This document shows positions 1-8,147 of a stretch of DNA of 20,248 nucleotides, piece after piece (the stretch's first letter is position 1; each line of letters starts with the position of its first letter). Both the position numbers and the translations under genes were made by a program. Origin of the DNA: a virus. The stretch spans positions 1 through 20,248 of the IMG/VR virus record IMGVR_UViG_3300028024_000167, one strand, 5' to 3'. The notes beneath the pieces were generated by a model. The model did no database searches, was not told the DNA's origin, and saw nothing but the letters and a program-made list of their open reading frames with translations.

Positions 1-3000
1 TCAGACACCGTCAAATCCTCCGGAGTTTTCGTCGTAGCTGGCATTCACTGCCGCACGCAGAACGTGTTTGTTATCCATCAGGAGCTGACGAGCGCCCTTC
101 GCATCCATTGAGTGGAAGTGCAGATTTACATCTGCGGGCGAGCTGAGAGCCTGTTTTGTCGTCGTTCCGCCGCCGAGGTAAGATGCAACGTCGCTACGCG
201 TCGCGCCAGCGTTCATCATCATGGCCACGTCGCTATGACTCATGGCGGCCTGCTCGTTGAGCACAACTTCACCCATCTTCGCGTGAACGTACCCTTCAGT
301 GGGTGACGTCGCCAGTGAGCCGAAGTCGCTGATGACACCGCCGCTATGGAACTGAGCCGCCGAGAATCCAAACTGGCTACGGCCCGCCTTCTCCTCGCGA
401 GTGAGCCTGTCCTGTGCCTGCTTGATCTCCGGTGCGATGGTGTCGTTCCAGTAGCCTTCGCCGCCCGAACCGAACTGCCGTGTCTGAATCTTCGCCTCGC
501 GGCTCAGCGAATCGAGATCGTTATAAGCAGTCTGGTAGTCTGTTGCCCCGGCTTCGTATGACTGCAGCTCGTTCTGCATCTGAGGCCGCACCTGAGTCTT
601 GTCATATTGCGCTGCCTTCGCTCTGGCACCGAATCCGAACAGGCCGACAATGCCGCCACCTATCGCGCCGATGGCAGCTCCGATTGGACCGCCGATCTGC
701 GCACCCAGCTTTGCTCCCGAGAGCGCTCCCTGGAATGCTCCACCAACACCACCTTTGCCCATGACCGCGCTGAATACACCCAGTGAGTCACCAGCGACCC
801 CAAGGAGCTGCTGACCTGTCTTCGAGTTCAGTGCTCCACCGACGGCCTTCACGCCCGGAACCTTGCTGAGCGTCGAGCTTCCTACGCCGAGCGACTTCCC
901 GAGGTCTGAGACCGATTGAGTCATCTTCGGAACTTGCTGCAACGCATCCGTCACGACGGAAGAGCCCGGTGCGGCCTGTGACTGCTGGTAAGCCTGAATG
1001 GTCGAGCTGGGCGACGAGGCACCATTTGTCCCGACCGATCCCGTCGTCGAGCTGCCGACCGATCCCGCCGAGCTGCCGAGCGAGTTCGTAAGCTGGCTGA
1101 CCGATTGAGATAGCCCCGGAATAGCTAGAGTGCCGCTGGAGGCCATCGGCGAGGCTCCGGTGCCGCCGATCCCGGTGATGATGGCGCTGTCGACATGGAT
1201 CGTTGCGGTCGCGGCCTGCAGCGTCGTGTTGCTCTGCGCGATGATGCCAGCGCTTGCGGCAGCACTGGGGTGTGCCGTCCCCGAGCCGCCAAACAAGTTG
1301 CCAAGTCGAAGGCCGCTGGAGAAGGTGCCACGGAAGAGGCCGCCGCCGATCCCGCTGCTCGATCCGGTTGCGCCTGGTCCTACGGCACGGGCGAAAAAGT
1401 TGGCTGCCGTTCGTGCGATGATCCTCTCTCCCTCGCGCTGCAGAGCACGCAGGGGATTATCAAAGAATCCTTGAAACGTGCTGGTAAGCCGATCAGCCAG
1501 CGCACGCTGTTGGTCCACCAGCTTGCCATTCATGATCTGCTGGGCGGCTGCCTCCTGACGTCGATACTTGTCCGCATTGTCCGAGTCCTTGGCGCGAAGC
1601 TCCTCAAGACGCTGGTAGCGCTCCTGATACTCGTCGACGATAGCCTGTGTCTGTTCTTGCTCCCTTGGCAAACCTGTGCGATTTGCCTCCCGCTCCATCC
1701 GTTCGGTTTCATCTTCAAGACGCTGTGAGGACTCCCTCCGCTGCCGATCCGCGTCCTGCTGGATTCTCACAATCTCACCCTGCAGGGCTGTATAGCTCTG
1801 AACGCGGCGCTGATCGAGAGGATCGAGCTGACCGTATGCCTGATCCCATGCTTTTGTGATCGTGTCGACAGTTCGCTGTGTAGCTGCAGCAATCTTGTCG
1901 TTCTCGCTCATGTAGCGATTGGTGCGTCCGGAATCCATCTGGGCGATGCGGTCATTGAACTGTTGCTGCAGTTGTTCTGACTGCTGAAGATATGCGTCAT
2001 TCGAGGCCTTACGTTCCTGCGAGGCGAGATCGGGATTCTCCGCAAGCTGCCGGTTGCTGTTGATCTGATTGATCTGGTAACCGTGCTGAGCATCGAGCCG
2101 TGCCTGCCCGGTGAGACCGGTTGCCGATGAATGCTGTATTGCAAGAGCTGCATCGTTCTGAACCTTTACCCAGCGTTCACTGCTGTCCTCGATAAAACGT
2201 GTGTTGATCTCGCGAACCCGCGCAGGAATCTCGGCTGCCCGGCCTGCATTGGTCAACTGGACCGTCATCTCGCGAATATCATCCTGCATTTTCTGGTAAT
2301 AAAGGGCCTCGCCAGTAAGACTGGCCTGAACGCGAGCATCATTCGATTGCATGATTGCAAGATTCGAATCACGATTTAGTTGGATTGTCTGAGCGGCGGC
2401 CTCCTGCTGTGCTATCTGATCCCGACGCTGCTGCTCAGAAGCGCCCGCATTGGGCGCGACGATGTTGCCTGGATATCTTTCTGTTTCGACGGTATATCTG
2501 CGGTTTTCGGCATTGATCTCGCGCTGCCTCTGCAGGGCAGCATTGATCTTCTGCTGCCCTGCGAACGTAGAGTCCATCGCATGGTTGAGTTCTATCTGTT
2601 CGAGACGCTGTTTATGGGTTTCGTCGATGTTTGACGTCCCGAGCTTGTCGCGCTGCTGATCGAACTTCGCCTGCTCGTCATTGAGCGTCTTCTCTTGGAA
2701 GACATTCTTGAAGTTGTGGACGGGATTCCAATCCCATGCATCCCTCTCCTGAATATCGCGGATCTGAGCGGAACGCTGCTGTGCGGCACTTGCAGACTGC
2801 TGAAAACGTAGTCTCGCTGTCTCTGTATCACGAGGCTGCGTATAGTCCTGTTCTCGAATCCGCTGCAGAGTTTTCTCATACGCTTGCGATGCAGCGTCGA
2901 GATTCTTTACGTCGTCGATGAGCTTTACTACCTGACTCACTGCGAACGCCGCAACCAGCGCGGCCCCCATCCCTATCGCTGTACCGGCAAGTTCTCCGAT

Positions 3001-3264
3001 TACAAGAGACAGGCTCCTTACCTCGGCGGTCGTCTCTGCTGTCGCCGCCCCTGCAGCTCCCAGCCCCTCGGTGATTGTCTGACCGGCAGTGGTGCCAGCG
3101 GTGCCAGCCTCTTTCAGGCCGTCTGCGAGCTTATTGCCGCCCGTCGCACCGGCGTTACCCAGCGATTCCAGATTCTTTACGACCTGATTGATGACTTGAC
3201 CAGAGTTCTGATCGACAACCCTGATCGTGATCTGTACGTCCGAACTTCCGTTAGGCGCTGCCAT
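1..3264 (-). CDS. Tail tape-measure protein
   Basis: Sets tail length and sits inside the tail tube before DNA ejection. The protein has 1087 residues. A hydrophobic segment lies near residues 85-117. A long Gln/Arg/Glu-rich region, probably coiled coil, fills about 120-600. A Ser/Gly/Thr-rich stretch covers about 690-800, and a Gly/Ala hydrophobic segment lies near 840-880. The C-terminal part has a 'GYVHAKMGEVVLNEQAA' segment of the kind common near the end of phage tape measures. I chose the ATG at 3264 because it overlaps the previous stop (TAATG) and has GAGGA about 8 bases upstream; an upstream ATG at 3303 would overlap the previous gene by 40 bases. It is the last gene of the visible late operon, and its TGA stop is the first three bases of the window, so tail-tip genes would lie beyond. 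No peptidase or lysozyme domain was recognised. The family call rests on size, composition and position. Confidence 0.85.
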   Translation of the reverse strand: MAAPNGSSDVQITIRVVDQNSGQVINQVVKNLESLGNAGATGGNKLADGLKEAGTAGTTAGQTITEGLGAAGAATAETTAEVRSLSLVIGELAGTAIGMGAALVAAFAVSQVVKLIDDVKNLDAASQAYEKTLQRIREQDYTQPRDTETARLRFQQSASAAQQRSAQIRDIQERDAWDWNPVHNFKNVFQEKTLNDEQAKFDQQRDKLGTSNIDETHKQRLEQIELNHAMDSTFAGQQKINAALQRQREINAENRRYTVETERYPGNIVAPNAGASEQQRRDQIAQQEAAAQTIQLNRDSNLAIMQSNDARVQASLTGEALYYQKMQDDIREMTVQLTNAGRAAEIPARVREINTRFIEDSSERWVKVQNDAALAIQHSSATGLTGQARLDAQHGYQINQINSNRQLAENPDLASQERKASNDAYLQQSEQLQQQFNDRIAQMDSGRTNRYMSENDKIAAATQRTVDTITKAWDQAYGQLDPLDQRRVQSYTALQGEIVRIQQDADRQRRESSQRLEDETERMEREANRTGLPREQEQTQAIVDEYQERYQRLEELRAKDSDNADKYRRQEAAAQQIMNGKLVDQQRALADRLTSTFQGFFDNPLRALQREGERIIARTAANFFARAVGPGATGSSSGIGGGLFRGTFSSGLRLGNLFGGSGTAHPSAAASAGIIAQSNTTLQAATATIHVDSAIITGIGGTGASPMASSGTLAIPGLSQSVSQLTNSLGSSAGSVGSSTTGSVGTNGASSPSSTIQAYQQSQAAPGSSVVTDALQQVPKMTQSVSDLGKSLGVGSSTLSKVPGVKAVGGALNSKTGQQLLGVAGDSLGVFSAVMGKGGVGGAFQGALSGAKLGAQIGGPIGAAIGAIGGGIVGLFGFGARAKAAQYDKTQVRPQMQNELQSYEAGATDYQTAYNDLDSLSREAKIQTRQFGSGGEGYWNDTIAPEIKQAQDRLTREEKAGRSQFGFSAAQFHSGGVISDFGSLATSPTEGYVHAKMGEVVLNEQAAMSHSDVAMMMNAGATRSDVASYLGGGTTTKQALSSPADVNLHFHSMDAKGARQLLMDNKHVLRAAVNASYDENSGGFDGV

Positions 3265-3656
3265 TACTTTTTCCTCGTGAACTTTGCGCCACAGTTGGGG
3301 CATTCAGGAACAAATCGGCTGACTAACCTGACCTTGCAGCGGGAGCACTCGGGATGCTTCGCATGGTGCGCAAGTCGAGCCTCAAACAATGCGACAAGGC
3401 CGTTGCCCTCCCAGTTGGCGAGGCCTGTCATGGGGAGTCCGGCCTCGCGCTGGCTGTCGAGCCCCATCAGATGACGAGCTGCACGCTCATAGCCGGGGGA
3501 TATCGTCAGTGGAGGAACGGAGCGCATCAGCCGCTCGCGAGTCTGTTCATTCGCTCCCTCCAGAGACCGCTGAATCATCCCCGTCTGGAACTCCTGTTCG
3601 AAGATCTCGATGCAAGCCAATCGAATGCCCTCCGTATCTCTCACGACGTCAATCAC
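3264..3656 (-). CDS. Zinc-ribbon protein between tail chaperone and tape measure
   Basis: A 130-residue protein of unknown function. Its C-terminus carries two CxxC pairs (Cys104/107 and Cys119/122), a typical zinc ribbon, followed by a basic tail ending in RKK. The N-terminal 90 residues are mostly helical-looking and resemble nothing I recognise. The start is GTG with only a weak GGGG-type ribosome site. It is in the same frame as the upstream gene, separated by one TAG and three sense codons, so it could be made separately, by stop readthrough, or be the second half of a gene split by a nonsense mutation. Its position just before the tape measure is where the second tail assembly chaperone (lambda T-like) is usually encoded, so that is the most natural role. 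The zinc ribbon is not something I associate with that family. Confidence 0.6.
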   Translation of the reverse strand: MIDVVRDTEGIRLACIEIFEQEFQTGMIQRSLEGANEQTRERLMRSVPPLTISPGYERAARHLMGLDSQREAGLPMTGLANWEGNGLVALFEARLAHHAKHPECSRCKVRLVSRFVPECPNCGAKFTRKK

Positions 3657-3665
3657 TGCAAGCCC

Positions 3666-4403
3666 CTACTCGCCGTCTGCCTGAGTGTCGGGCGAGACAG
3701 AGGAAAAGAGAGGCTCAGCAGCGGCTACTTTGTGGAAGCAATCCATCTTAGAGATGATGGAATCTACTGGCTCTTCCTCGAGCCAATGGCCGTTGAAGCC
3801 ATATCCCTCAACGCTGAGAATCAGCTCGTCATACAGCTCGATCAGGACGCGCTGGCCGCCCTGCCATACCGTCTTGCCTGCACGCGATCCACCGACGATA
3901 AAGGAACGATTGATGCTGCTCGTATAACGTCTCTGCTGCTCGACCGTGGGCGTTTGGAAGTGATGAATAAGGTCGGTCAACTTGACCACGCTAGTCCGTT
4001 CACTATTGGCGGTGTAAAGCGCCTCCAGGCGAACCTCCTCAGTACCCAGCAGCATCGGCTCATCATCGGAGGTCTCAGACTTCCCGACAGAGACCAGGAT
4101 GTTTCCCGCCGTCATGCAGTGGGAGATCGGTACCAGCTTCTGCCAGTTCTCCATCTCCTGCAGCGGCTTGCCTCCGAGGGTGCGATAGCCACTCGCATCG
4201 GTGAGGAGCGCTTGTGCAAGTTTTGTCTTTGCCGCGCTGGTATCGAAGACGTTGGACTGTTTGCCGTCGATCCGTTCGCTGGTGTTGACGATGGCCTCGA
4301 AGTATTTCAGCCACTGCGCCTTGTTCGGAGGCGAGAGCGTCAGGATATACGTGTGACCGCTGACTGTGAACGGAACGATGCGCGATTGTGCGAGATCAAA
4401 CAT
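3666..4403 (-). CDS. Probable tail assembly chaperone
   Basis: A 245-residue protein between the tube-like tail protein and the tape measure, the slot used for lambda G-like chaperones that bind the tape measure during tail assembly. I recognise no domain with certainty, so the call rests on gene order. The first 60 residues ('MFDLAQSRIVPFTVSG', then a segment with 'SPPNKAQWLKYFEAIV') resemble the start of phage proteins that read as a small beta-strand module followed by helix. AAAGGA lies about 8 bases before the ATG. The gene ends in TAG and the next ORF continues in the same frame. No classical slippery heptamer for a -1 frameshift was seen near the 3' end, although that was judged by eye. 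It is larger than many G-like proteins, so another tail-related role is possible. Confidence 0.55.
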   Translation of the reverse strand: MFDLAQSRIVPFTVSGHTYILTLSPPNKAQWLKYFEAIVNTSERIDGKQSNVFDTSAAKTKLAQALLTDASGYRTLGGKPLQEMENWQKLVPISHCMTAGNILVSVGKSETSDDEPMLLGTEEVRLEALYTANSERTSVVKLTDLIHHFQTPTVEQQRRYTSSINRSFIVGGSRAGKTVWQGGQRVLIELYDELILSVEGYGFNGHWLEEEPVDSIISKMDCFHKVAAAEPLFSSVSPDTQADGE

Positions 4404-4541
4404 GGGGATTCCTTTGTGTGAATGGAGTTTTGAGAGTTGTTGCTTTGGCTCAGGGTGAGGAACCCCGTACTGCTTGAGGCCACGTAGGAGGGTGTGGACC
4501 TCTCCACCACGAAGTAGTGCGGTGGATACAACCAGGAGAAG

Positions 4542-4569
4542 CGGACGGCTGCTCTTACACAGCCGTCCG
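4542..4569 (-). promoter_or_regulatory. Perfect stem-loop 5 nt after the tail tube stop codon
   Basis: CGGACGGCTG and CAGCCGTCCG form a perfect 10-bp stem with an 8-base loop. On the transcribed (minus) strand the stem begins five bases after the TAG of the tail tube gene and has no U-run behind it. It may slow ribosomes or stabilise the abundant tube mRNA, or lower transcription of the chaperone. The spacing also fits a stop-codon readthrough stimulator. The rest of the 171-bp gap (4404-4574) has only weak dyads and the chaperone ribosome site. Confidence 0.7.
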
Positions 4570-4574
4570 GAAAG

Positions 4575-5597
4575 CTAAGAGCCCACTGGGAGCTGCAGGA
4601 ATGCCGGATCGGTGCTGACAACAGTCAGCGTCAGAGGTTGAACACCTGCCGCCTGATAACACGTCGTCTCGTCGATCTCGATATTCCAGATGGTCATATC
4701 ACCATCCCAGCCCATCTTGTTTGTCTTGATGTTGGCCGAAGGAACATCGATCTGCAGCGAGGCCGCCGCACCAATCGGAACGGTGATGCGGAGCGCGGTC
4801 TTCGTATTGTTGACGTACCGCGTAAACACATCGTCGGTTGCACTCGCAGCGACTGTGCTCGACAGCGAGAACGTTGGATCGCCCTTACGGATAAATCCAG
4901 CGTTCAGGCCGATGCCGGTGGCGCGATGCTGAATCATCTGGTGATCGACCTTCAACGTCGTCTGCGTGTGGCGGCCGAGGATCGAGAGCGGAGCGCCCAT
5001 GTTGCCCCACAGGAAGTCCGCATCGGAGCCGAGGAAGTAATCTTCGTTCGGGATCGCGGGCAACGGATCAAGCTCTGCGATAGTGTAACGGCCTGTGCCG
5101 ATCAGGTTGTAGTCGGCAGTGATCGAGCCATTCGACGGGATCGTCAGCGTGTAGTCGCTGACCACCATGTCCTGTACCTTATATTTGAGGTCATCGGTGT
5201 CCTCAAGGTAGATGCTGGTTGGTGTCGCCTGTCGCGTGGACTGGTCGAAGTTATAAACATGCGTGAAGGGAGCGGCCTGCCCGGTAGTAACTTCCTTGCC
5301 CATGCAGAACCCGAACAACCAGCACGCAAGCCAAGGAGTCAACTCGGAGCGCAGCCCGGATACCTTGGTCGAATTGCTAGTGATCTGGCCATTGGTGGCA
5401 AACCAAGATTTCTTACCGGAATACTCTTTATCCGACCGGCGATCCTGATCGATGTCGAAGGTTGCCGAACCATCGAATCGCTGCAGGCGCGTGAGGGCTG
5501 CATCGGGAAGAAGACCATTCCATGCGGCCTGTTTGTTTGCGGAGAGCGCTAGGGCGCGGAGAACTTTGCTTTGCGGTTCGAAGTTTACAGGGGGCAT
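4575..5597 (-). CDS. Major tail (tube) protein
   Basis: A 340-residue protein that I read as the siphovirus-type tail tube subunit. It is rich in beta-forming residues. Its opening ('MPPVNFEPQSKVLRAL'), the 'GKEVTTGQAAPFTHVYNF' segment near residue 115 and the repeated Thr/Ser-rich strands resemble tube proteins that begin with an N-terminal arm and pack as rings. It follows the tail-completion and gp37-like genes and precedes the chaperone and tape measure, the standard position. No sheath gene is nearby, so a contractile tail is unlikely. AGAGG lies about 8 bases before the ATG. It ends in TAG, followed after five bases by a strong hairpin, and the frame stays open for 57 codons up to the next gene's ATG. 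Confidence 0.72.
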   Translation of the reverse strand: MPPVNFEPQSKVLRALALSANKQAAWNGLLPDAALTRLQRFDGSATFDIDQDRRSDKEYSGKKSWFATNGQITSNSTKVSGLRSELTPWLACWLFGFCMGKEVTTGQAAPFTHVYNFDQSTRQATPTSIYLEDTDDLKYKVQDMVVSDYTLTIPSNGSITADYNLIGTGRYTIAELDPLPAIPNEDYFLGSDADFLWGNMGAPLSILGRHTQTTLKVDHQMIQHRATGIGLNAGFIRKGDPTFSLSSTVAASATDDVFTRYVNNTKTALRITVPIGAAASLQIDVPSANIKTNKMGWDGDMTIWNIEIDETTCYQAAGVQPLTLTVVSTDPAFLQLPVGS

Positions 5598-5609
5598 CGA
5601 TATCCTCTC

Positions 5610-5984
5610 TTATTTGGCACTATCCGGAACCAGCTCGAAGATCGGCTGCCCGTTGAAGGTTTCTTTCGAGAGCACCTTCCCCCACTCGGCATAACGGAGT
5701 ACGCGGGTGGAGGCGGTGCCTTTGAAGGTGTACTGCATGTGACCGTTAGCAACGTGAATGACACCAGACGGACCGGCGAACTCGCGTCCCGCATCGGTGA
5801 GCTGAACCTGCACCCAATCGGAGATGCGCTTAGTTGGCGCAGCATTGGCCGCTACTGGCGTTTGTGTAACTGCTGTGGCCCTGACGGCCACGGCCTCGAC
5901 CGGAGCGGCTGCCTGAGCCTGTGAAGGCTCAGACTCGGCAGCCGTTGCAGTCTGGGGAGGAGTCATCGTAACTTTATCGCTCAT
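5610..5984 (-). CDS. Small tail-region protein of unknown function
   Basis: A 124-residue protein I do not recognise. The first 50 residues are low complexity, dominated by Ala, Pro, Thr, Val and Gln, and are probably disordered. The remaining 75 form a compact-looking module rich in beta residues with Trp57 and a 'YTFKGTASTRVLRYAEWG' stretch. The ATG overlaps the stop of the gp37-like gene by one base (TGATG) and has GGAGG eight bases upstream. It ends 12 bases before the tube gene and is certainly part of the operon. In Mu the slot after gp37 holds the small gp38, but similarity to it cannot be judged here. A minor connector or tail protein is an inference from position. Confidence 0.7.
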   Translation of the reverse strand: MSDKVTMTPPQTATAAESEPSQAQAAAPVEAVAVRATAVTQTPVAANAAPTKRISDWVQVQLTDAGREFAGPSGVIHVANGHMQYTFKGTASTRVLRYAEWGKVLSKETFNGQPIFELVPDSAK

Positions 5985-6484
5985 CAGTGAACCTCCGGAT
6001 CGCGATTGATACCGCTGAAAGTGGCGATGCCTGAAACCGTGAAGCTCAGCGCGTAGACCTGATCGACAGGTCCGGCAACGTCTAGAGCCTGATTTACGCC
6101 GGTGAGCCCGATTGCTTCCGTGCGGCTGCCGTCCTCAAGCAACAGCCTCGCGCCCGCCAGCTCGTCGGAGAGCGCGCCGACCAGCTCAAGCGTCTGCGAA
6201 CGGAATTTAGCCAGGCTGCGCAGTGACTCGTGACGGCAGAAGGCCGAGAATAGAAGATCGACACCCTGCGTCGTCTTCGTGTTGTCGCGAGCATCGCCAT
6301 AAGCTGCGGAGTTGAAGTGCAGCCGAACGGCCGGGCTCTTCAGGACCAGTTGCCCGTTATCGTCGAAGTCTGTGCCGCCGAGTGTCTGCACATCTACGTT
6401 CTGCCCGTATGACACCTTCAGGCGTCGGGGAAGAAGATCCAGCAGAGCTTTCTCTACTGCAGTAATTTGAACTTTGCCAGCCAT
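5984..6484 (-). CDS. Mu gp37-like (DUF1834-type) protein
   Basis: A 166-residue protein in the place of Mu gp37, a family found between the head-completion and tail genes of Mu-like phages and possibly a tail terminator-like or connector component. Visible features are an N-terminal helix ('AVEKALLDLLPRRL'), an alternating beta pattern in the middle ('AVRLHFNSAAYGDARD'), and a C-terminal strand that ends 'YALSFTVSGIATFSG', similar in layout to small tail-joining proteins. It has a strong ribosome site (GGGAGGAG) and its ATG overlaps the stop of the gpG-like gene (TAATG). It ends in TGA overlapping the next ATG. The family call rests on gene order plus general resemblance. Confidence 0.62.
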   Translation of the reverse strand: MAGKVQITAVEKALLDLLPRRLKVSYGQNVDVQTLGGTDFDDNGQLVLKSPAVRLHFNSAAYGDARDNTKTTQGVDLLFSAFCRHESLRSLAKFRSQTLELVGALSDELAGARLLLEDGSRTEAIGLTGVNQALDVAGPVDQVYALSFTVSGIATFSGINRDPEVH

Positions 6485-7209
6485 TACTCTCCTCCCTGCA
6501 GACCCGCCTGCTGACGCTGACGGCCAATGTATGCAATCGTCAGATCGCGGTGGCGGTCTGGATCTTCAGGCCGGATGACGAGGAAAGGCCGAGGCGGAAT
6601 GTTCTGGTAACGCTCATGCACCTTCACCTCGATGTCCTTGTTGAGCGGTCCCTGATACGAGGCAGTGACTGTCGTCTCGCGGCCTCGCTTGTCGGTGATG
6701 GCCCGCTTGCCTGTCTTCATGGGTCGGGGAACCATGATCGTGCTGCCGTCCGGACGCTGAATCTCTACGCGCTTGTAGTGGATCGCACGCAGACGACGGT
6801 GTGAGCCAACCGTAACGCTACGTCCTGCGATTCTGGCCTGTGGCCCGATAGCGGCTCCGCGCCGATCTGCAGAGCCATACTGGTGGACCGCTGCATAGAC
6901 GAGGTTGGTACCGATGATGACGCCACCAGTGAAAACCGCAAAGGTGACCGAGTTGAGCAGCCGTCCGCTGTCGACCAGGAGCTTGTGACCGAAACCATAC
7001 TTCGCAGGATTACGGGAAATCGTATTGGGTGACAGCGGAGCCCATGAGCCGGCAGGCGAGCCCTGCTCACGAAAGGTGCGTCGCACCGATACCATCTGGC
7101 TTGCCCCGATAATGCGCATCAGTTCGTCGTTTTGGCGAATGCCCAGCTCGTAGCGGCCAAGCGCCAAAACAACGTTATCTGTGCTTACCTGGACAATCTC
7201 CGTTGCCAT
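6484..7209 (-). CDS. Phage virion morphogenesis / tail completion protein (Mu gpG-like)
   Basis: A 241-residue protein related to the Mu gpG and P2 gpS group, which completes the head-tail joining end of the tail. The diagnostic segment is 'LLVDSGRLLNSVTFAVF' near residues 79-95, followed by 'IIGTNLVYAAVHQYGS' near 98-113; this 'SG.L..S' then 'Y...HQ.G' pattern is characteristic of the family. The N-terminal third is helical and the C-terminal third is basic, ending near 'PPRPFLVIRPEDPDRH', also a usual feature. It starts right after the TAG of the previous gene (TAGATG), so the two ORFs share one frame. In Mu the homologue lies just after gpF, whereas here it sits downstream of gp36, a sign of mosaic order. 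Confidence 0.82.
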   Translation of the reverse strand: MATEIVQVSTDNVVLALGRYELGIRQNDELMRIIGASQMVSVRRTFREQGSPAGSWAPLSPNTISRNPAKYGFGHKLLVDSGRLLNSVTFAVFTGGVIIGTNLVYAAVHQYGSADRRGAAIGPQARIAGRSVTVGSHRRLRAIHYKRVEIQRPDGSTIMVPRPMKTGKRAITDKRGRETTVTASYQGPLNKDIEVKVHERYQNIPPRPFLVIRPEDPDRHRDLTIAYIGRQRQQAGLQGGE

Positions 7210-7659
7210 CTACCATCCCCGCAGATTGTGGTCCGAGAAAATCCCGGGCTCTTGTGTTACCACCGGCCCACCCGATGAACCCTGAGCAGGCGCATTTGCT
7301 GGCTGATCGAGCGATGCCTTGCCGGAAGAGATCGCCATCAGGAACTTGATGGCATACTCGTATCGCTGGCCCACCGTCTCGCTTGGTTGCGTCTCACGAC
7401 GCCGCGTGAAGAGCAGAAACATTGCGATGTCGAGAGTAATGCCTTTGACCGTCTCGCTCGCCTGCAGGGGAGTCTTGTACCGCTGGCCGCAAAAGCTATC
7501 GACCCGACCGGAAGCCTCAACCATGATCTGCTGCACAAGAGCGGTGTTTACCTCTCCATGCCCGGGATCGTAATCGTTCTCCGTATCGTCGGTCAGCTCA
7601 ATCAAATCCTTGAGCGTCAACCGCTGCGGTACAAGATCGTCCTGTGTTGCGTAAGCCAT
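7210..7659 (-). CDS. DUF1320 / Mu gp36-like head-completion protein
   Basis: A 149-residue protein of the Mu gp36 family, adaptor-like proteins that attach beneath the portal in the head-tail connector. The N-terminus ('MAYATQDDLVPQRLTLKDLI') matches the family pattern. It is followed by a helix containing 'VDSFCGQRYKTPLQ' near residues 54-67 and 'DIAMFLLFTRRR' near 77-88, both typical of the fold. The C-terminal 30 residues are Pro/Ala/Gly rich and probably flexible. The ATG is three bases after the TAG of the upstream gene, with a GGAAGG stretch at a rather long spacing of about 12 bases. It ends in TAG directly before the next ATG. Confidence 0.85.
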   Translation of the reverse strand: MAYATQDDLVPQRLTLKDLIELTDDTENDYDPGHGEVNTALVQQIMVEASGRVDSFCGQRYKTPLQASETVKGITLDIAMFLLFTRRRETQPSETVGQRYEYAIKFLMAISSGKASLDQPANAPAQGSSGGPVVTQEPGIFSDHNLRGW

Positions 7660-7661
7660 CG

Positions 7662-8078
7662 CTAGTTAGTGCCTTCCGCTGGCTGGGTCTCAGCTGTCTT
7701 AGTAGCAGCTTGTTTCTTTGAACTGACAGGCTTGGTGGCTTCTGCGATCTTCGCGGCAACCAGATGCATGGGGCTTCCCGAAATACGGGCATCCTCGAGA
7801 ATTGCTGCGACATCTGGGTCGAGTGGGGGAAGCTGCTGTCCCTCGGGCGTGATGATTGCATCCTCACGCCTCTTCGCCTCCGCCGCCGCCTGGATGAGCT
7901 GCTCGGAAGTCATCTCGGAGACAGGAACGAAGTAAGGCTCCACAACAGAGAGACCAAGTTCTTCAGCCTGTTCATCAGTAAGCGAAATGAGATCGCCCGG
8001 CTTGTAGGAGAGTTCCTTGCTGAGCCTGATGGGACGCAGAGCGCGATGCGTCGGCGACGTTGCGTTTTTCGGTGCCAT
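7662..8078 (-). CDS. Mu gp35-like small protein of unknown function
   Basis: A 138-residue protein between the major capsid and gp36-like genes, the position of Mu gp35. Near residues 17-45 it has a 'RLSKELSYKPGDLISLTDEQ' segment; short phage proteins with this sort of 'PGD...LT.EQA..L' pattern occur next to the major capsid gene in many Mu-like genomes. The middle is helical and the last 35 residues are Lys/Ala/Thr/Glu rich and probably disordered. AGGAG lies 5 bases before the ATG. The gap between the capsid stop and this gene carries an 11-bp stem-loop. Function is unknown; a role at the capsid surface or connector is only a guess from position. Confidence 0.65.
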   Translation of the reverse strand: MAPKNATSPTHRALRPIRLSKELSYKPGDLISLTDEQAEELGLSVVEPYFVPVSEMTSEQLIQAAAEAKRREDAIITPEGQQLPPLDPDVAAILEDARISGSPMHLVAAKIAEATKPVSSKKQAATKTAETQPAEGTN

Positions 8079-8105
8079 AACTACTCCTGGATTCGAGGGG
8101 GTGTG

Positions 8106-8132
8106 GCTGAGGCGGCTTGAGGCCGCCTCAGC
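8106..8132 (-). promoter_or_regulatory. 11-bp perfect stem-loop after the major capsid gene
   Basis: GCTGAGGCGGC and GCCGCCTCAGC pair perfectly around a five-base loop, 15 bases after the capsid TAA on the transcribed strand. There is no following U-run, so it is a poor intrinsic terminator, but it may protect the 3' end of the capsid message or reduce read-through into the next genes. Confidence 0.7.
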
Positions 8133-8147
8133 TATGGGGAGGACTGC

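Noticed and set aside
3354-4421. 355-codon open frame on the + strand over the chaperone and zinc-ribbon genes
   Set aside because: The minus-strand genes have ribosome sites, overlapping starts and stops and a CxxC zinc ribbon; the + strand product shows nothing recognisable.
3264-5597. Alternative genetic code with TAG as sense
   Set aside because: Although two TAGs sit in an open frame, other TAG stops (decoration and gp35-like genes) meet another stop soon after, and each downstream gene has its own start; nothing requires recoding.
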